A stretch of 57,357 nt of DNA from Bacteroidales bacterium (GTDB lineage Bacteria; Bacteroidota; Bacteroidia; Bacteroidales; GWA2-32-17), in the NCBI GenBank assembly GCA_013314715.1, contig JABUFC010000017.1:1-57357 (forward strand), read 5' to 3'. A program made the translations under genes and the position numbers. Below are positions 1 to 8,399 of the stretch, piece by piece; position 1 is the first letter of the stretch, and every line of letters begins with the position of its first letter. The notes under the pieces are model-generated. The model had not been told where the DNA came from. It saw only the letters and a list, made by a program, of their open reading frames with translations, and did not search any database.

Positions 1-185
1 GTAATTATTTTTTAATTTTTAAATTAAGGTCACATGGAATACGCCATTCGAATAAAGAGCAAGGCTTATTTGTGAGTGATAATTTCATTTTCGGTTGCTG
101 TGAATTTATTCTCATGGCTATTTCATATTTATGATATTTAGTAAAAGCAAAAGTAAATATTTTTTCAACATAAACTAATGGTAAA

Positions 186-2831
186 TTATTTTCTAAAACC
201 GATTGAATTTTCTTGAGCTAAATTATACAGGTCGGCAACTTGTGGTATATCATCGGGTACAATGGTTGTAATAAGTTCGTATGAGCGTTGATTGCCAGGT
301 ATTTCAGCTACTCTAAGGTGTTGTTTTTTTATCATTAAATCGGTGATTTTTCTCATTTCACGGGCATTACCAAAACTGTTTTTTTCTCGTGGAATTTGCC
401 TTATAAATGCTTCGAGTTTTTCTTGAGCAGGAGTGCTCATGGTCAAATTTTCCTCTTGCAACATGTTGATAGCTATTTGCATCAGTTCTTCGTTAGAATA
501 ATCTTCAAATAAAAGTGTTTTGTCGAAACGGCTTCGTAGTCCTGGGTTGGCATTGATAAAATCAATCATGGGTTTTGGGTAGCCAGCTACAATAACAGAG
601 AGTTCATTGCGATGGTCTTCCATTTCCTTGAGTAAAACTTCTATAGCTTCTTTGCCAAAATCGTTACCGTCTTTATTAAATGCAAGCGAATAGGCTTCGT
701 CAATGAACAAAATTCCTCCTAATGCCGATAAGATAACTTTTTCTGCTTTAATAGCCGTTTGTCCAACGTATCCGGCTACCATTTCGCTACGGTCAACTTC
801 GACAACATGACCTTTTTCGAGTAAGCCTAATGCTCTGAAAATATCGCCTAAGATACGTGCTACAGTTGTTTTGCCTGTTCCTGGATTACCAGTAAATATG
901 TAATGAAGCGAAAAAGCCTTATGGATGGGTTTGCCTATTTCATGATAATATCGAACCAGCTTTACCATTTCATTAATTTCTTTTTTTACTAAGGATAAGC
1001 CTATTAAATGGTTCAATTTTTCTAAACTTATTTGTAAAAGGCTTTCGTCGATCTTGAGATGAACTTCTTGCTTATGTTGATTGGGATATATTTCCAATAC
1101 ATCAATTTCTTTAATGGTTGATAGTGCTTCATTAGGTAACGATTCGGGTTGTGGATGAGACATTATGCGCCGTGCCATATTGATTTTAGCTTCGTTGAGT
1201 AAACCAACAGCAAAACGAGCATTTCCAAAAGATCTATCACGATTGCGATATTGATTGGTAATGATTTTTTCAAATTCAACTAACGCTTCGTTTGTAATGG
1301 TTAAATTAAGAGTTTGGGCTTTAGTTTGCAAAATTTGCATAAGTTCGTTAGGCGTATAATCGGGAAAACGGAAATAATAGCTAAAACGACTTTTTAAACC
1401 AGGGTTAGAGTTAAGAAAATTTTCCATTTCGACAGGGTATCCGGCAACCATGATAGCAATATCGCCTTTGCCATCAGACATTTCTTTGAGTAATACTTCG
1501 ATAACCTCTTTGCCAAAATCTTTACTGTCGTCGTCGCGAAAGAGGCTGTATGCTTCGTCGATGAATAAAATACCTCCACGAGCTTTGTCAATGGCTTCTT
1601 TAACCTTGGGTGCTGTTTGCCCTATATATTCGGCTACAAGCTCTGAGCGACCTACTTCTATTACATGCCCTTTGCTTAGCATTCCGAGCGAATGATAGAT
1701 TTCGCCCAAAAGCTTTACTACGGTTGTTTTGCCTGTTCCGGGATTCCCAGTGAAGACACAATGCAAATTTAATTTTTCATTTTCGTTAAATCCTTTTTCT
1801 TTTCTTAGGTTAATGTACTTAATGTATAGAATATGTTCCTGAATTTGTGCTTTTATATCGTTTAAGCCTATTAGTGAATTGAGTTCAACGAGTATCTCGT
1901 CAACAGTTTTTTTAGCTTTTTGTTGTGGAAGATTGATGTTTTTTTGTTCTGTGTTTGTATAATTAGGAGTTAGAAATGGATTCCCAATCCAAAATATGGC
2001 ATCCCCTTCTTCTTCATGGTCAGAAATATCAATTTGTGCTCGGGCAATAATTTGTCCCATAAATAAAATATCGACAAAATATAAAGGCTGGGGGAATGAA
2101 TTATTCGGTTCGTTTTTGCCCCATCCGGTATAAAAATGGAATGTTTTATCAATATCAATGTTAATATATTCAATAATGGATGCTTCTCCTTTTATAAAAC
2201 CATTTATGTCTAAAAATCGAAAAACGACTTCTGCATAGTATGGAGTTTTCGATTTATTTTTAATGATAACATCGGCATATATGTAACGTATTTTGTTTTT
2301 GTCAAAAACTTTCAATGGGGTTATTTTTTCTATGTCCGGAACGGTATTACCTTCGTTGAATAACTTAACGTCAATAACTTCGAAAAAAGGATTTTCAGTT
2401 GGAGTAACGGTACCTACATCCTCAATATAAAAATCGCAGGTGCCTAATTTTTTATTATCCCAATATACTTCCCAGTAATAATTACCTAATGTCCAATATT
2501 TACCTTGATCTTTAGTGCCCCAACCCTCGCGAATATAAGCGATGTGTTCATCTTTGGTTATGGTATATTCTTCTTCAAAATTACAAAGCTCTTTGTCTTC
2601 TTTTGAGTTGGTTTTAAATAAGCAGCGGAATCGTAATTTTATTTTTTGGTCTTTTTGGTTGTAATATTTATTGAGAAGACCAACTTCGCAACTTATATAT
2701 GTTGTTTCGCTGCGGTCGAAAACTTTTCTGTATTTTTTTTCGTTGTTAAACCATTCGCTGTCGCCATATACTTTCATTGAAACAAACTCAATGTTAGTAC
2801 TTTCTTCTTTTGATGAACTCCCAAAAAACAT
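186..2831 (-). CDS. Tandem AAA+ ATPase (CbbX/SpoVK-like) with duplicated N-terminal beta domain
   Basis: 881 residues. Two AAA+ modules are visible. Module 1 has Walker A GNPGTGKTT at about 362-370 and Walker B ILFIDEAYSL at about 421-430. Module 2 has GNPGTGKTT at about 648-656 and ILFIDEAYSL at about 707-716. This spacing and the GHVIEVGRSELVAEYIGQT pore-loop region are typical of the CbbX/CfxQ/SpoVK clade, whose members remodel protein complexes using ATP. The first ~275 residues form two related beta-rich units (about 14-138 and 149-272). Both contain a KVFD stretch near the start and a GWG motif before a final strand, so they look like an internal duplication. I do not recognise this domain; it may bind the substrate. 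There is no signal peptide, so the protein is cytoplasmic. A good promoter lies just upstream (2850-2880), so it is probably transcribed alone. Confidence 0.9.
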   Translation of the reverse strand: MFFGSSSKEESTNIEFVSMKVYGDSEWFNNEKKYRKVFDRSETTYISCEVGLLNKYYNQKDQKIKLRFRCLFKTNSKEDKELCNFEEEYTITKDEHIAYIREGWGTKDQGKYWTLGNYYWEVYWDNKKLGTCDFYIEDVGTVTPTENPFFEVIDVKLFNEGNTVPDIEKITPLKVFDKNKIRYIYADVIIKNKSKTPYYAEVVFRFLDINGFIKGEASIIEYINIDIDKTFHFYTGWGKNEPNNSFPQPLYFVDILFMGQIIARAQIDISDHEEEGDAIFWIGNPFLTPNYTNTEQKNINLPQQKAKKTVDEILVELNSLIGLNDIKAQIQEHILYIKYINLRKEKGFNENEKLNLHCVFTGNPGTGKTTVVKLLGEIYHSLGMLSKGHVIEVGRSELVAEYIGQTAPKVKEAIDKARGGILFIDEAYSLFRDDDSKDFGKEVIEVLLKEMSDGKGDIAIMVAGYPVEMENFLNSNPGLKSRFSYYFRFPDYTPNELMQILQTKAQTLNLTITNEALVEFEKIITNQYRNRDRSFGNARFAVGLLNEAKINMARRIMSHPQPESLPNEALSTIKEIDVLEIYPNQHKQEVHLKIDESLLQISLEKLNHLIGLSLVKKEINEMVKLVRYYHEIGKPIHKAFSLHYIFTGNPGTGKTTVARILGDIFRALGLLEKGHVVEVDRSEMVAGYVGQTAIKAEKVILSALGGILFIDEAYSLAFNKDGNDFGKEAIEVLLKEMEDHRNELSVIVAGYPKPMIDFINANPGLRSRFDKTLLFEDYSNEELMQIAINMLQEENLTMSTPAQEKLEAFIRQIPREKNSFGNAREMRKITDLMIKKQHLRVAEIPGNQRSYELITTIVPDDIPQVADLYNLAQENSIGFRK

Positions 2832-2849
2832 AGATTATTATTTTTAGTA

Positions 2850-2880
2850 CAAAAGTAAAGTTTTAATCTTAAAGCCCAAA
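2850..2880 (-). promoter_or_regulatory. Promoter of the double-AAA+ gene
   Basis: On the minus strand TTTG (2880-2877), 19 bp, then TACTTTTG (2857-2850). This matches the Bacteroidota pattern TTTG-N19-TAnnTTTG exactly. The predicted transcript start is about a dozen bases before the ATG at 2831. Confidence 0.75.
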
Positions 2881-2905
2881 AAATAAAAGTTTATTAATAA
2901 CTTTG

Positions 2906-2939
2906 TTTGCTTATTTTTAACAAGGTCTTACTATATTTG
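2906..2939 (+). promoter_or_regulatory. Possible plus-strand promoter facing the 3' end of mrfA
   Basis: TTTG (2906-2909), 22 bp, TATATTTG (2932-2939) on the plus strand. It would transcribe into the 37-bp repeat and antisense to mrfA. No plus-strand gene follows, since the first ATG after it hits a stop within three codons. It may be a chance match in AT-rich DNA or a leftover from before the mrf genes arrived. Confidence 0.35.
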
Positions 2940-2975
2940 TATTCATGGGTATTTAAAAAAATACTAAAGTTAGAG

Positions 2976-3012
2976 TTATAATAAGTTATGCGACTTTAAT
3001 ATTTCTGCCAAT
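2976..3012 (-). repeat. 37-bp direct repeat, copy 1 (3' end of mrfA)
   Basis: Identical over 37 bases to 6562-6598, in the same orientation, 3586 bp apart. On the minus strand it encodes the last 11 residues LAEILKSHNLL and the stop codon of MrfA. The bases immediately outside differ on both sides, so the repeat edges are sharp. Confidence 0.95.
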
Positions 3013-5240
3013 ATAAATATTGAAGTTTCTTTATGTAAAATTTGATTATCATTACCGCACTTGGGCGAATATATACAAGCAGGGCAACCATTTTCACATT
3101 GACAATTATTTATTAATTCATAAGTCATTTGTAATAATTCTTCAGCAAATTCAAAAGCTTTTTTTGTTAGACCAATACCTCCCTCAATTCCTTCATAAAT
3201 GAAAATTGTTGATTTTTCAGTTTGGGGATTTAAAGGATATGAGATACCTCCTAAGTCCCAACGGTCGCACATAATTTTTAAAGGCATAATTCCAATCATT
3301 GCATGCTCTATACCATGAATACCACCATCTAAAGAAAAATTTTTTTGATTATTTATTTTATCTTTTATTTCATTAGAAAGAGAAAACCAAAATGCCTGAG
3401 TTTTAAATACTCTTGGCTCATAGTTTAATTTTTCCATACCTATTACATTTTCATATTTTTTTATTTTGTAACCCAAGATGTGTTCTTTTACTTTAACATT
3501 ACCAAATGAAATTTTTGTATCATGGTAATTTCTATTTTTAATTACATTAATAATTTCAAGATTAACATGAATAATTGGCTCAGTGTAATAGTCAACGTCC
3601 TTTTTAATTAATTCGATCATTGAATTTTCTTCATCAAGATTTTCTACAATATATGTTTCTCCTTTATGAAAATAAACAGCTCCTTTAAATGCTTTCTTGT
3701 ATACTTCTTCATCAGATAACGTTTCTATTAAATTATCATCATAAATTAATTTATAAATTTTCCTTGGCATACTATCAATCCTAACAAAATCGGATGCTTT
3801 TGCTATAGTTACATAACCTGATTTTGTTTTTCTAACAATACCTTCATTTATAAAGTTCTTCAAAATTTCCTCGTTGTTTTCTCCAAAATATTTTATTTCA
3901 TTATTGGGAATAAAAGGCAATTCAGAAATTGCACATAGTAATTGACCTGCTTTAATAATTTCATTCTCAGTATCAATAATAATATTTTCTGGACTTTTAT
4001 CAAATAATACATTTGGATGTTTAAATATATATTGGTCCAATGAATTTTCAAATGCAATTAAAATAACAACAGAACTTTTATTTCTTCTACCAGCCCTACC
4101 AGCTTGTTGCATTGTTGAAATAATTGTTCCTGGATAGCCTGATATAAGAACACAGTCTAAAGAACCAATATCAATACCTAATTCTAAAGCATTAGTTGAA
4201 GCAATTCCTTTTAAAAAACCTTTTTTGAAGTTATTTTCAATATCTCTTCTTTCTTTGGGTAAATATCCAGCCCTGTAAACTGAAATTTTATCTTTTAAAA
4301 TTGGCTGTTCTTCTTTCACCCAATGTATTATTAATTCGGCCATTTGCCGTGAAATTGTAAAACAAAGTGTTTGACATTGATGCGAAATGAAGTATTTAAA
4401 AAGTTCTTTTGTTTCACTATGTGTGCTTTTTTCTCCTGAACCAATTCCACCAAAAAACGGATTGTATAGAATAAAGTATTTTTCTCCTTTTGGCGATCCA
4501 TCATTATCAATAATACTAATATTCTCTCCAATTAATTTTTCTCCAAATTCTTTGGGATTTGCAATAGTAGCGGTTGATAAAATGAACTGTGGATTTGCTC
4601 CATAAAAATTACAAATTCTTTTTATACGTCTAATAAGATATGCAATATTAGAACCAAATACACCACGATAATGATGTATTTCATCTAAAACAATAAAATT
4701 TAGATTCTGAAAAAAATGTTTCCAAAGTGTGTGAAATTGTAAGTTAAGATGAAGTTCGTAGGGATTTGTCAAAATTATTTTTGAATTGATTCTTATATCT
4801 TTTCTTAAATATTGAGATGTATCACCATCATATATATTTGCTTTAGTGTCAATATTCAAATATGTTTCTATTTCACGTATAGCCTTTAACTGGTCATTAG
4901 CAAGGGCTTTTGTCGGATAAATGTAAAGAGCAGAAATATTCTTTTTATTTATAAATTTTTCAAAAATAGGTAAATTAAAACAAAGTGTTTTTCCAGAAGC
5001 AGTTGTAGTAGTGATTAAAATATTTTCTCCTTTCCTGATTTTTTCAATAGAATCAACTTGATGTGAATAAAGTTTTATTTCTTTTTCTATAAGGTATTGC
5101 TCTAGTTTAAAAGGAAGTTTTTCTTTTAATTCTTTATGATTTGCTTCTCGTGAAATGTATTTATGAATATATTCTATCCTTTTCGAATAATATTTATCAT
5201 TTTTCAATGATTGTATAATGTTTGAAATATTTACCCCCAT
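2976..5240 (-). CDS. mrfA: MrfA-type DEAD/DEAH helicase (YprA family, C-terminal DUF1998/MZB)
   Basis: 754 residues. Helicase motifs in order: Walker A TTASGKT (about 79-85), DEIH box (186-189), STAT motif (motif III), and QQAGRAGRR (motif VI). The C-terminal part carries a Cys cluster at 713, 715, 719, 722 and 728 (CxC-x3-C-x2-C-x5-C), the metal site of the DUF1998 region found in YprA/MrfA. In Bacillus subtilis MrfA and MrfB act together in excision repair of mitomycin C damage independently of UvrABC; the same role here is inferred from the pair. The gene overlaps mrfB by 10 bp. The last 11 residues are shared exactly with the unrelated protein at 6562-7062, at the 37-bp repeat, so the natural C-terminus may have been replaced. 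CpG is rarer here than in neighbouring genes. Confidence 0.9.
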   Translation of the reverse strand: MGVNISNIIQSLKNDKYYSKRIEYIHKYISREANHKELKEKLPFKLEQYLIEKEIKLYSHQVDSIEKIRKGENILITTTTASGKTLCFNLPIFEKFINKKNISALYIYPTKALANDQLKAIREIETYLNIDTKANIYDGDTSQYLRKDIRINSKIILTNPYELHLNLQFHTLWKHFFQNLNFIVLDEIHHYRGVFGSNIAYLIRRIKRICNFYGANPQFILSTATIANPKEFGEKLIGENISIIDNDGSPKGEKYFILYNPFFGGIGSGEKSTHSETKELFKYFISHQCQTLCFTISRQMAELIIHWVKEEQPILKDKISVYRAGYLPKERRDIENNFKKGFLKGIASTNALELGIDIGSLDCVLISGYPGTIISTMQQAGRAGRRNKSSVVILIAFENSLDQYIFKHPNVLFDKSPENIIIDTENEIIKAGQLLCAISELPFIPNNEIKYFGENNEEILKNFINEGIVRKTKSGYVTIAKASDFVRIDSMPRKIYKLIYDDNLIETLSDEEVYKKAFKGAVYFHKGETYIVENLDEENSMIELIKKDVDYYTEPIIHVNLEIINVIKNRNYHDTKISFGNVKVKEHILGYKIKKYENVIGMEKLNYEPRVFKTQAFWFSLSNEIKDKINNQKNFSLDGGIHGIEHAMIGIMPLKIMCDRWDLGGISYPLNPQTEKSTIFIYEGIEGGIGLTKKAFEFAEELLQMTYELINNCQCENGCPACIYSPKCGNDNQILHKETSIFILAEILKSHNLL

Positions 5241-6292
5241 ATTTCGTTAATTTTACCAAAAATATTTACTGTAGAAATAATATCTTGCTTATTATGCTCA
5301 ATAATTGGTATAAGAGAACCAATGTTTTTAGTTTCTAAGTATGCATTGTAGTATTCAGGAACTAGAAAGCTTGGAATATGGTCTTTCCTTTTAACATTAA
5401 AAATTATATTTTCAAGACTAATTAATTTGAAATCTGTTAATTTATCTTGAAATGCTTTTTTTGAAAAGTGATAAATATCAAAATGAGGATGGTTAAAATA
5501 TCCTTCAATGCTATAATAACTCATTCTATTTTTAATTTCTGGTATGTCAAACGATTTACCATTAAATGAACATATTACTTTTTTCTTTTTTAACTTCTCG
5601 TTTAAATAAGCAAGAACTGAGGCCTCTTCATCCATGTCGCGAGCAAGTATTTGTTCAATAATTAACTTCTGTTTATCAAAATATGCTATTCCGATAAGAA
5701 ATAATGGGTATCCATGTAAACCTAAAGTTTCGATGTCAATGAAAATAAAATCTGTTTCGGAATAAAAAGAAGAAACTAAAAACACTAATTGATGAGATTT
5801 TGGAAATCTTCTTTCTAACCATTTGAATAATTCCAAGCCATTTTTTTTATTCAATAAATCTTTGAATTTTTTTGTAATTGTACCATATCTGTGGTGCTTT
5901 AAAAGATCATTTAATGACTTATATCCTTCGTTAATAAGTTTTTTCTCATAGTATTCCCCGATACCATCTATTATTTTTAATTCTGTGAGGTATTTTTGTC
6001 TTACTTTCTCAGGACTCGTAACATTCATTCTTAATTCTTCTTCGTTAATAATTGAGTAACAATTACCAAATGAATTTTTAATAATTTTTCCTTTAAAATA
6101 TTTTTCTAGTTTTTTACCTTTAAATTCTTTTTGGTATTTTTTCAATAATTCAGAATCATAACCATATAAGTCAAATTCGCATTTAAATTCATCTGATTTT
6201 ATTGATTCAAGTTTTTCAGATTCATTTTGTTCTTTTAATTTTTCGATAAGTTTCGAAATAAAAGACTCATCATTTTTTTTTTTTGACATCAT
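5231..6292 (-). CDS. mrfB: MrfB-type DnaQ-like 3'-5' exonuclease (YprB family)
   Basis: 353 residues. A helix-hairpin-helix-like segment sits at about 106-120 (IDGIGEYYEKKL). A ribonuclease-H-like exonuclease domain follows, with metal ligands D186 and E188 (IDIET), D249 (FNGKSFD) and D337 (NKQD). This is the layout of B. subtilis YprB/MrfB, the nuclease partner of the MrfA helicase. The two genes overlap, supporting coupled translation. The start has two ATG codons in a row (6292 and 6289) preceded by GAGGAA, one of the few Shine-Dalgarno-like sequences in the window. The N-terminal ~100 residues are lysine-rich and not recognised. AT content is high and CpG low relative to flanking genes, consistent with transfer. 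Confidence 0.87.
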   Translation of the reverse strand: MMSKKKNDESFISKLIEKLKEQNESEKLESIKSDEFKCEFDLYGYDSELLKKYQKEFKGKKLEKYFKGKIIKNSFGNCYSIINEEELRMNVTSPEKVRQKYLTELKIIDGIGEYYEKKLINEGYKSLNDLLKHHRYGTITKKFKDLLNKKNGLELFKWLERRFPKSHQLVFLVSSFYSETDFIFIDIETLGLHGYPLFLIGIAYFDKQKLIIEQILARDMDEEASVLAYLNEKLKKKKVICSFNGKSFDIPEIKNRMSYYSIEGYFNHPHFDIYHFSKKAFQDKLTDFKLISLENIIFNVKRKDHIPSFLVPEYYNAYLETKNIGSLIPIIEHNKQDIISTVNIFGKINEIWG

Positions 6293-6561
6293 TTCCTCAT
6301 TATTTTTTTTAGTACTAATATTTTTAATGTTTTATATGCCAAAATGCTTATTATGGATTTTTAGTTAAATTCTATAAAGATAATTAGGTGCATCAAAGCC
6401 TAAGTAATAATACAAAAATAATATGAATTTTTATCATTAAATTTTTTATTTTTCTGTTTTCTTTTTTTCTTTCCATTTTTTGTGTTTTTAACTACAGACT
6501 CTTACTTTTTCCTTTTGTAGGTGATGATAGTTGGTGATAATACTAATAACTAAGGCAAAGC

Positions 6562-6598
6562 TTATAATAAGTTATGCGACTTTAATATTTCTGCCAAT
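6562..6598 (-). repeat. 37-bp direct repeat, copy 2 (3' end of the small membrane-protein gene)
   Basis: Exact copy of 2976-3012. Here it encodes the last 11 residues and stop of the coiled-coil membrane protein at 6562-7062. The two copies enclose mrfB, mrfA and about 270 bp of very AT-rich leader (6293-6561) in which I see no gene. Confidence 0.95.
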
Positions 6599-7062
6599 TG
6601 ATTATCCTTTTTTGCAAGTTCACGTAAGGCATTTAAAATTTTATTAGCTGTTTTTTCTTCTTGCAAGTCGTCTAAAATCTTTTTAATTTCATTAACCTTA
6701 GTCTCAAAAGGGCGTATCATAGTGCGTCTGTCCCATAAGGCAAAAGAAATGGTAGAAATTGTTATAGCCGTGAACAACGCAATTAACCAGCCGAAATGAG
6801 TGTTCATATCTGAACGTGATTCTTCAAAGCGTTTGTCAATGCTTTCAAAACGTTTGTCAATGCTTTCAAAACGTTTATCATGTTGTTCAAGAATGGTTTC
6901 TATGCGGATAAGCCGTTCTCTATCGCTTTGAGTAAAGCCCGTTGGAGTTTCATTTAAATTATTTAAAGGTTTAGCAGATGAGTTAATAGGTAAAAGTTGA
7001 AAGTTAAAAGTAAAAAGTGCTAATAAAAACACTTTGATTATAGAGTTAAATTTTTTATTCAT
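6562..7062 (-). CDS. Small membrane protein with heptad repeats, function unknown
   Basis: 166 residues from the ATG at 7062. An upstream in-frame start at 7125 lies before the predicted transcript start, so I reject it. The N-terminus (MNKKFNSIIKVFLLALFTF) looks like a signal peptide. Residues about 65-90 contain RFESIDK heptads, a short coiled coil encoded by a perfect 21-bp tandem repeat. One membrane segment follows (WLIALFTAITISTISFAL), then a charged helical tail ending NQLAEILKSHNLL. That tail continues the amphipathic helix before it, which suggests the 37-bp sequence is native here and secondary in mrfA. I do not recognise a function. Confidence 0.75.
   Translation of the reverse strand: MNKKFNSIIKVFLLALFTFNFQLLPINSSAKPLNNLNETPTGFTQSDRERLIRIETILEQHDKRFESIDKRFESIDKRFEESRSDMNTHFGWLIALFTAITISTISFALWDRRTMIRPFETKVNEIKKILDDLQEEKTANKILNALRELAKKDNQLAEILKSHNLL
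6830..6871 (-). repeat. 21-bp tandem repeat, two perfect copies
   Basis: Two identical 21-bp units (6830-6850, 6851-6871) plus the start of a third, encoding the RFESIDK heptads. The length is a multiple of three, so copy-number change would lengthen the coiled coil without a frameshift. Confidence 0.9.
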
Positions 7063-7093
7063 AAAATATGAATTTTGACCTAAGTATTTATTG

Positions 7094-7125
7094 CAAATAT
7101 AATATAATTTTTTAAAAACACCCAA
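7094..7125 (-). promoter_or_regulatory. Promoter of the small membrane-protein gene
   Basis: Minus strand TTG (7125-7123), 21 bp, TATATTTG (7101-7094). The predicted start at about 7087 leaves a ~25-base leader to the ATG at 7062 and excludes the longer reading frame starting at 7125. Confidence 0.65.
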
Positions 7126-7163
7126 TTTTTTTCAAGTTTCTTTAACATTCCAAAGCATTACTC

Positions 7164-8399
7164 TTATTTTATCAATCTTCGTAGCATATTTAATGCAGAA
7201 ATAGAAGCACGCTCAATGTTTCGTAAACGATCGCTGGTAAAGATGAATTTTTGTGAAAGAATTTCATTATTGGACGCAACAGCAATCCACGTAGTTCCTA
7301 TAGGTTTTTCGGCACTTCCACCATCGGGACCGGCAATGCCCGAAACTGCAATGGCATAATCGGTATTGAAATTTTTTAAAATTTCTTTAGCCATTGTTTC
7401 TACAACTGCTTGGCTCACGGCTCCATATTGGCTGATGGTTTCGGTTGGTACTTTTAAAATGTTAATTTTAATATCGTTTGAATAAGCAATAATGGACCCT
7501 TTAAAATAAGCTGAGCTTCCGGGTATAGATGTTAAGAGATGAGCTATATATCCACCGGTGCAGCTTTCGGCAGTGGCAATCGTTGCTTGCTTTTCAATTA
7601 ACAATTCTCCAATAAGCTTGGCAAATGGCATATCGCCGATGTAGGCTAAAAAATCATTTAGTTTTTCTTGCACGAAGCAAATAAAATCTTCTATTACGAT
7701 GTTTTGTTCGGCTGTCAATACCGGTGTAAATAATTTTAGTTTAATAATACCGGGTTGGGGGAGGTAGGCAATTTGAATGTTGTGTTCTCGGAGTTTTTTA
7801 TCCCATTTTTCAATTTTTTCGGCAAGCAAAGATTCTGAAATATCAGTAAACATTAGCGTTTGGGTGAAGGGTGGAATTAATTTATGTTGGTGAATCAAAT
7901 AGGGCAAAACTTCTTCGTCTATAAGATGTTTCATTTCAAATGGGACACCTGGTAAGGCTATAAAAGTGAAATGTTCTTTTGTTAATACAAGTCCTGGTGC
8001 GGTTCCAATTTTATTGGTGAGTATAGTGGCTCCGTAAGGAATTTCTGCTTGTGAACGATTTTTATATGATATGTTGATATTTAGTTTTGCAAAAAGTTGC
8101 TGAACATGTTGCCAAATAAGCTCATCGAAAACCAATGATACATTGAAGTATTGACAAATAGCTTTTTTGGTAATATCGTCGGTGGTTGGTCCTAAACCAC
8201 CCGTACATATAGCAAGATCTGCTATTGAATAAGCATTAGAAATGGCATTTACAATGGCTTGTTCGTTGTCGGCTATTACAATGGTTTCGATGACGCTTAT
8301 GCCTATTTCCGAAAGTTTTTGAGCAATATAGGCGGCATTGGTATTAATGGTATGGCCGTTAAGAAGTTCATTGCCTATGTTAATGATAATGGCATTCAT
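7164..8399 (-). CDS. cinA: CinA family nicotinamide-nucleotide amidohydrolase
   Basis: 411 residues, normal full length for two-domain CinA. The N-terminal molybdopterin-binding-like domain carries TGGLGPTTDD (66-75). The C-terminal amidase domain carries AESCTGGYIAHLLTS at about 275-290 and SGIAGPDGG near 370. CinA proteins deamidate nicotinamide mononucleotide in the pyridine-nucleotide salvage cycle; the N-domain has ADP-ribose pyrophosphatase activity in some members. The start codon overlaps the stop of the M48 protease gene by 4 bp, so the two are translationally coupled. The old name (competence-induced) does not imply competence here. Confidence 0.95.
   Translation of the reverse strand: MNAIIINIGNELLNGHTINTNAAYIAQKLSEIGISVIETIVIADNEQAIVNAISNAYSIADLAICTGGLGPTTDDITKKAICQYFNVSLVFDELIWQHVQQLFAKLNINISYKNRSQAEIPYGATILTNKIGTAPGLVLTKEHFTFIALPGVPFEMKHLIDEEVLPYLIHQHKLIPPFTQTLMFTDISESLLAEKIEKWDKKLREHNIQIAYLPQPGIIKLKLFTPVLTAEQNIVIEDFICFVQEKLNDFLAYIGDMPFAKLIGELLIEKQATIATAESCTGGYIAHLLTSIPGSSAYFKGSIIAYSNDIKINILKVPTETISQYGAVSQAVVETMAKEILKNFNTDYAIAVSGIAGPDGGSAEKPIGTTWIAVASNNEILSQKFIFTSDRLRNIERASISALNMLRRLIK

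Noticed and set aside
5-115. 36-codon open frame on the minus strand at the left edge
   Set aside because: Too short, no signal or domain, no relatives in the window. A -7-like TACTTTTG upstream (155-148) lacks a -33 partner. The first 185 bp hold no gene that I can support.
2976-6598. Insertion sequence or transposon with a target-site duplication
   Set aside because: 37 bp is far longer than normal target duplications; there are no terminal inverted repeats that I can see and no transposase.
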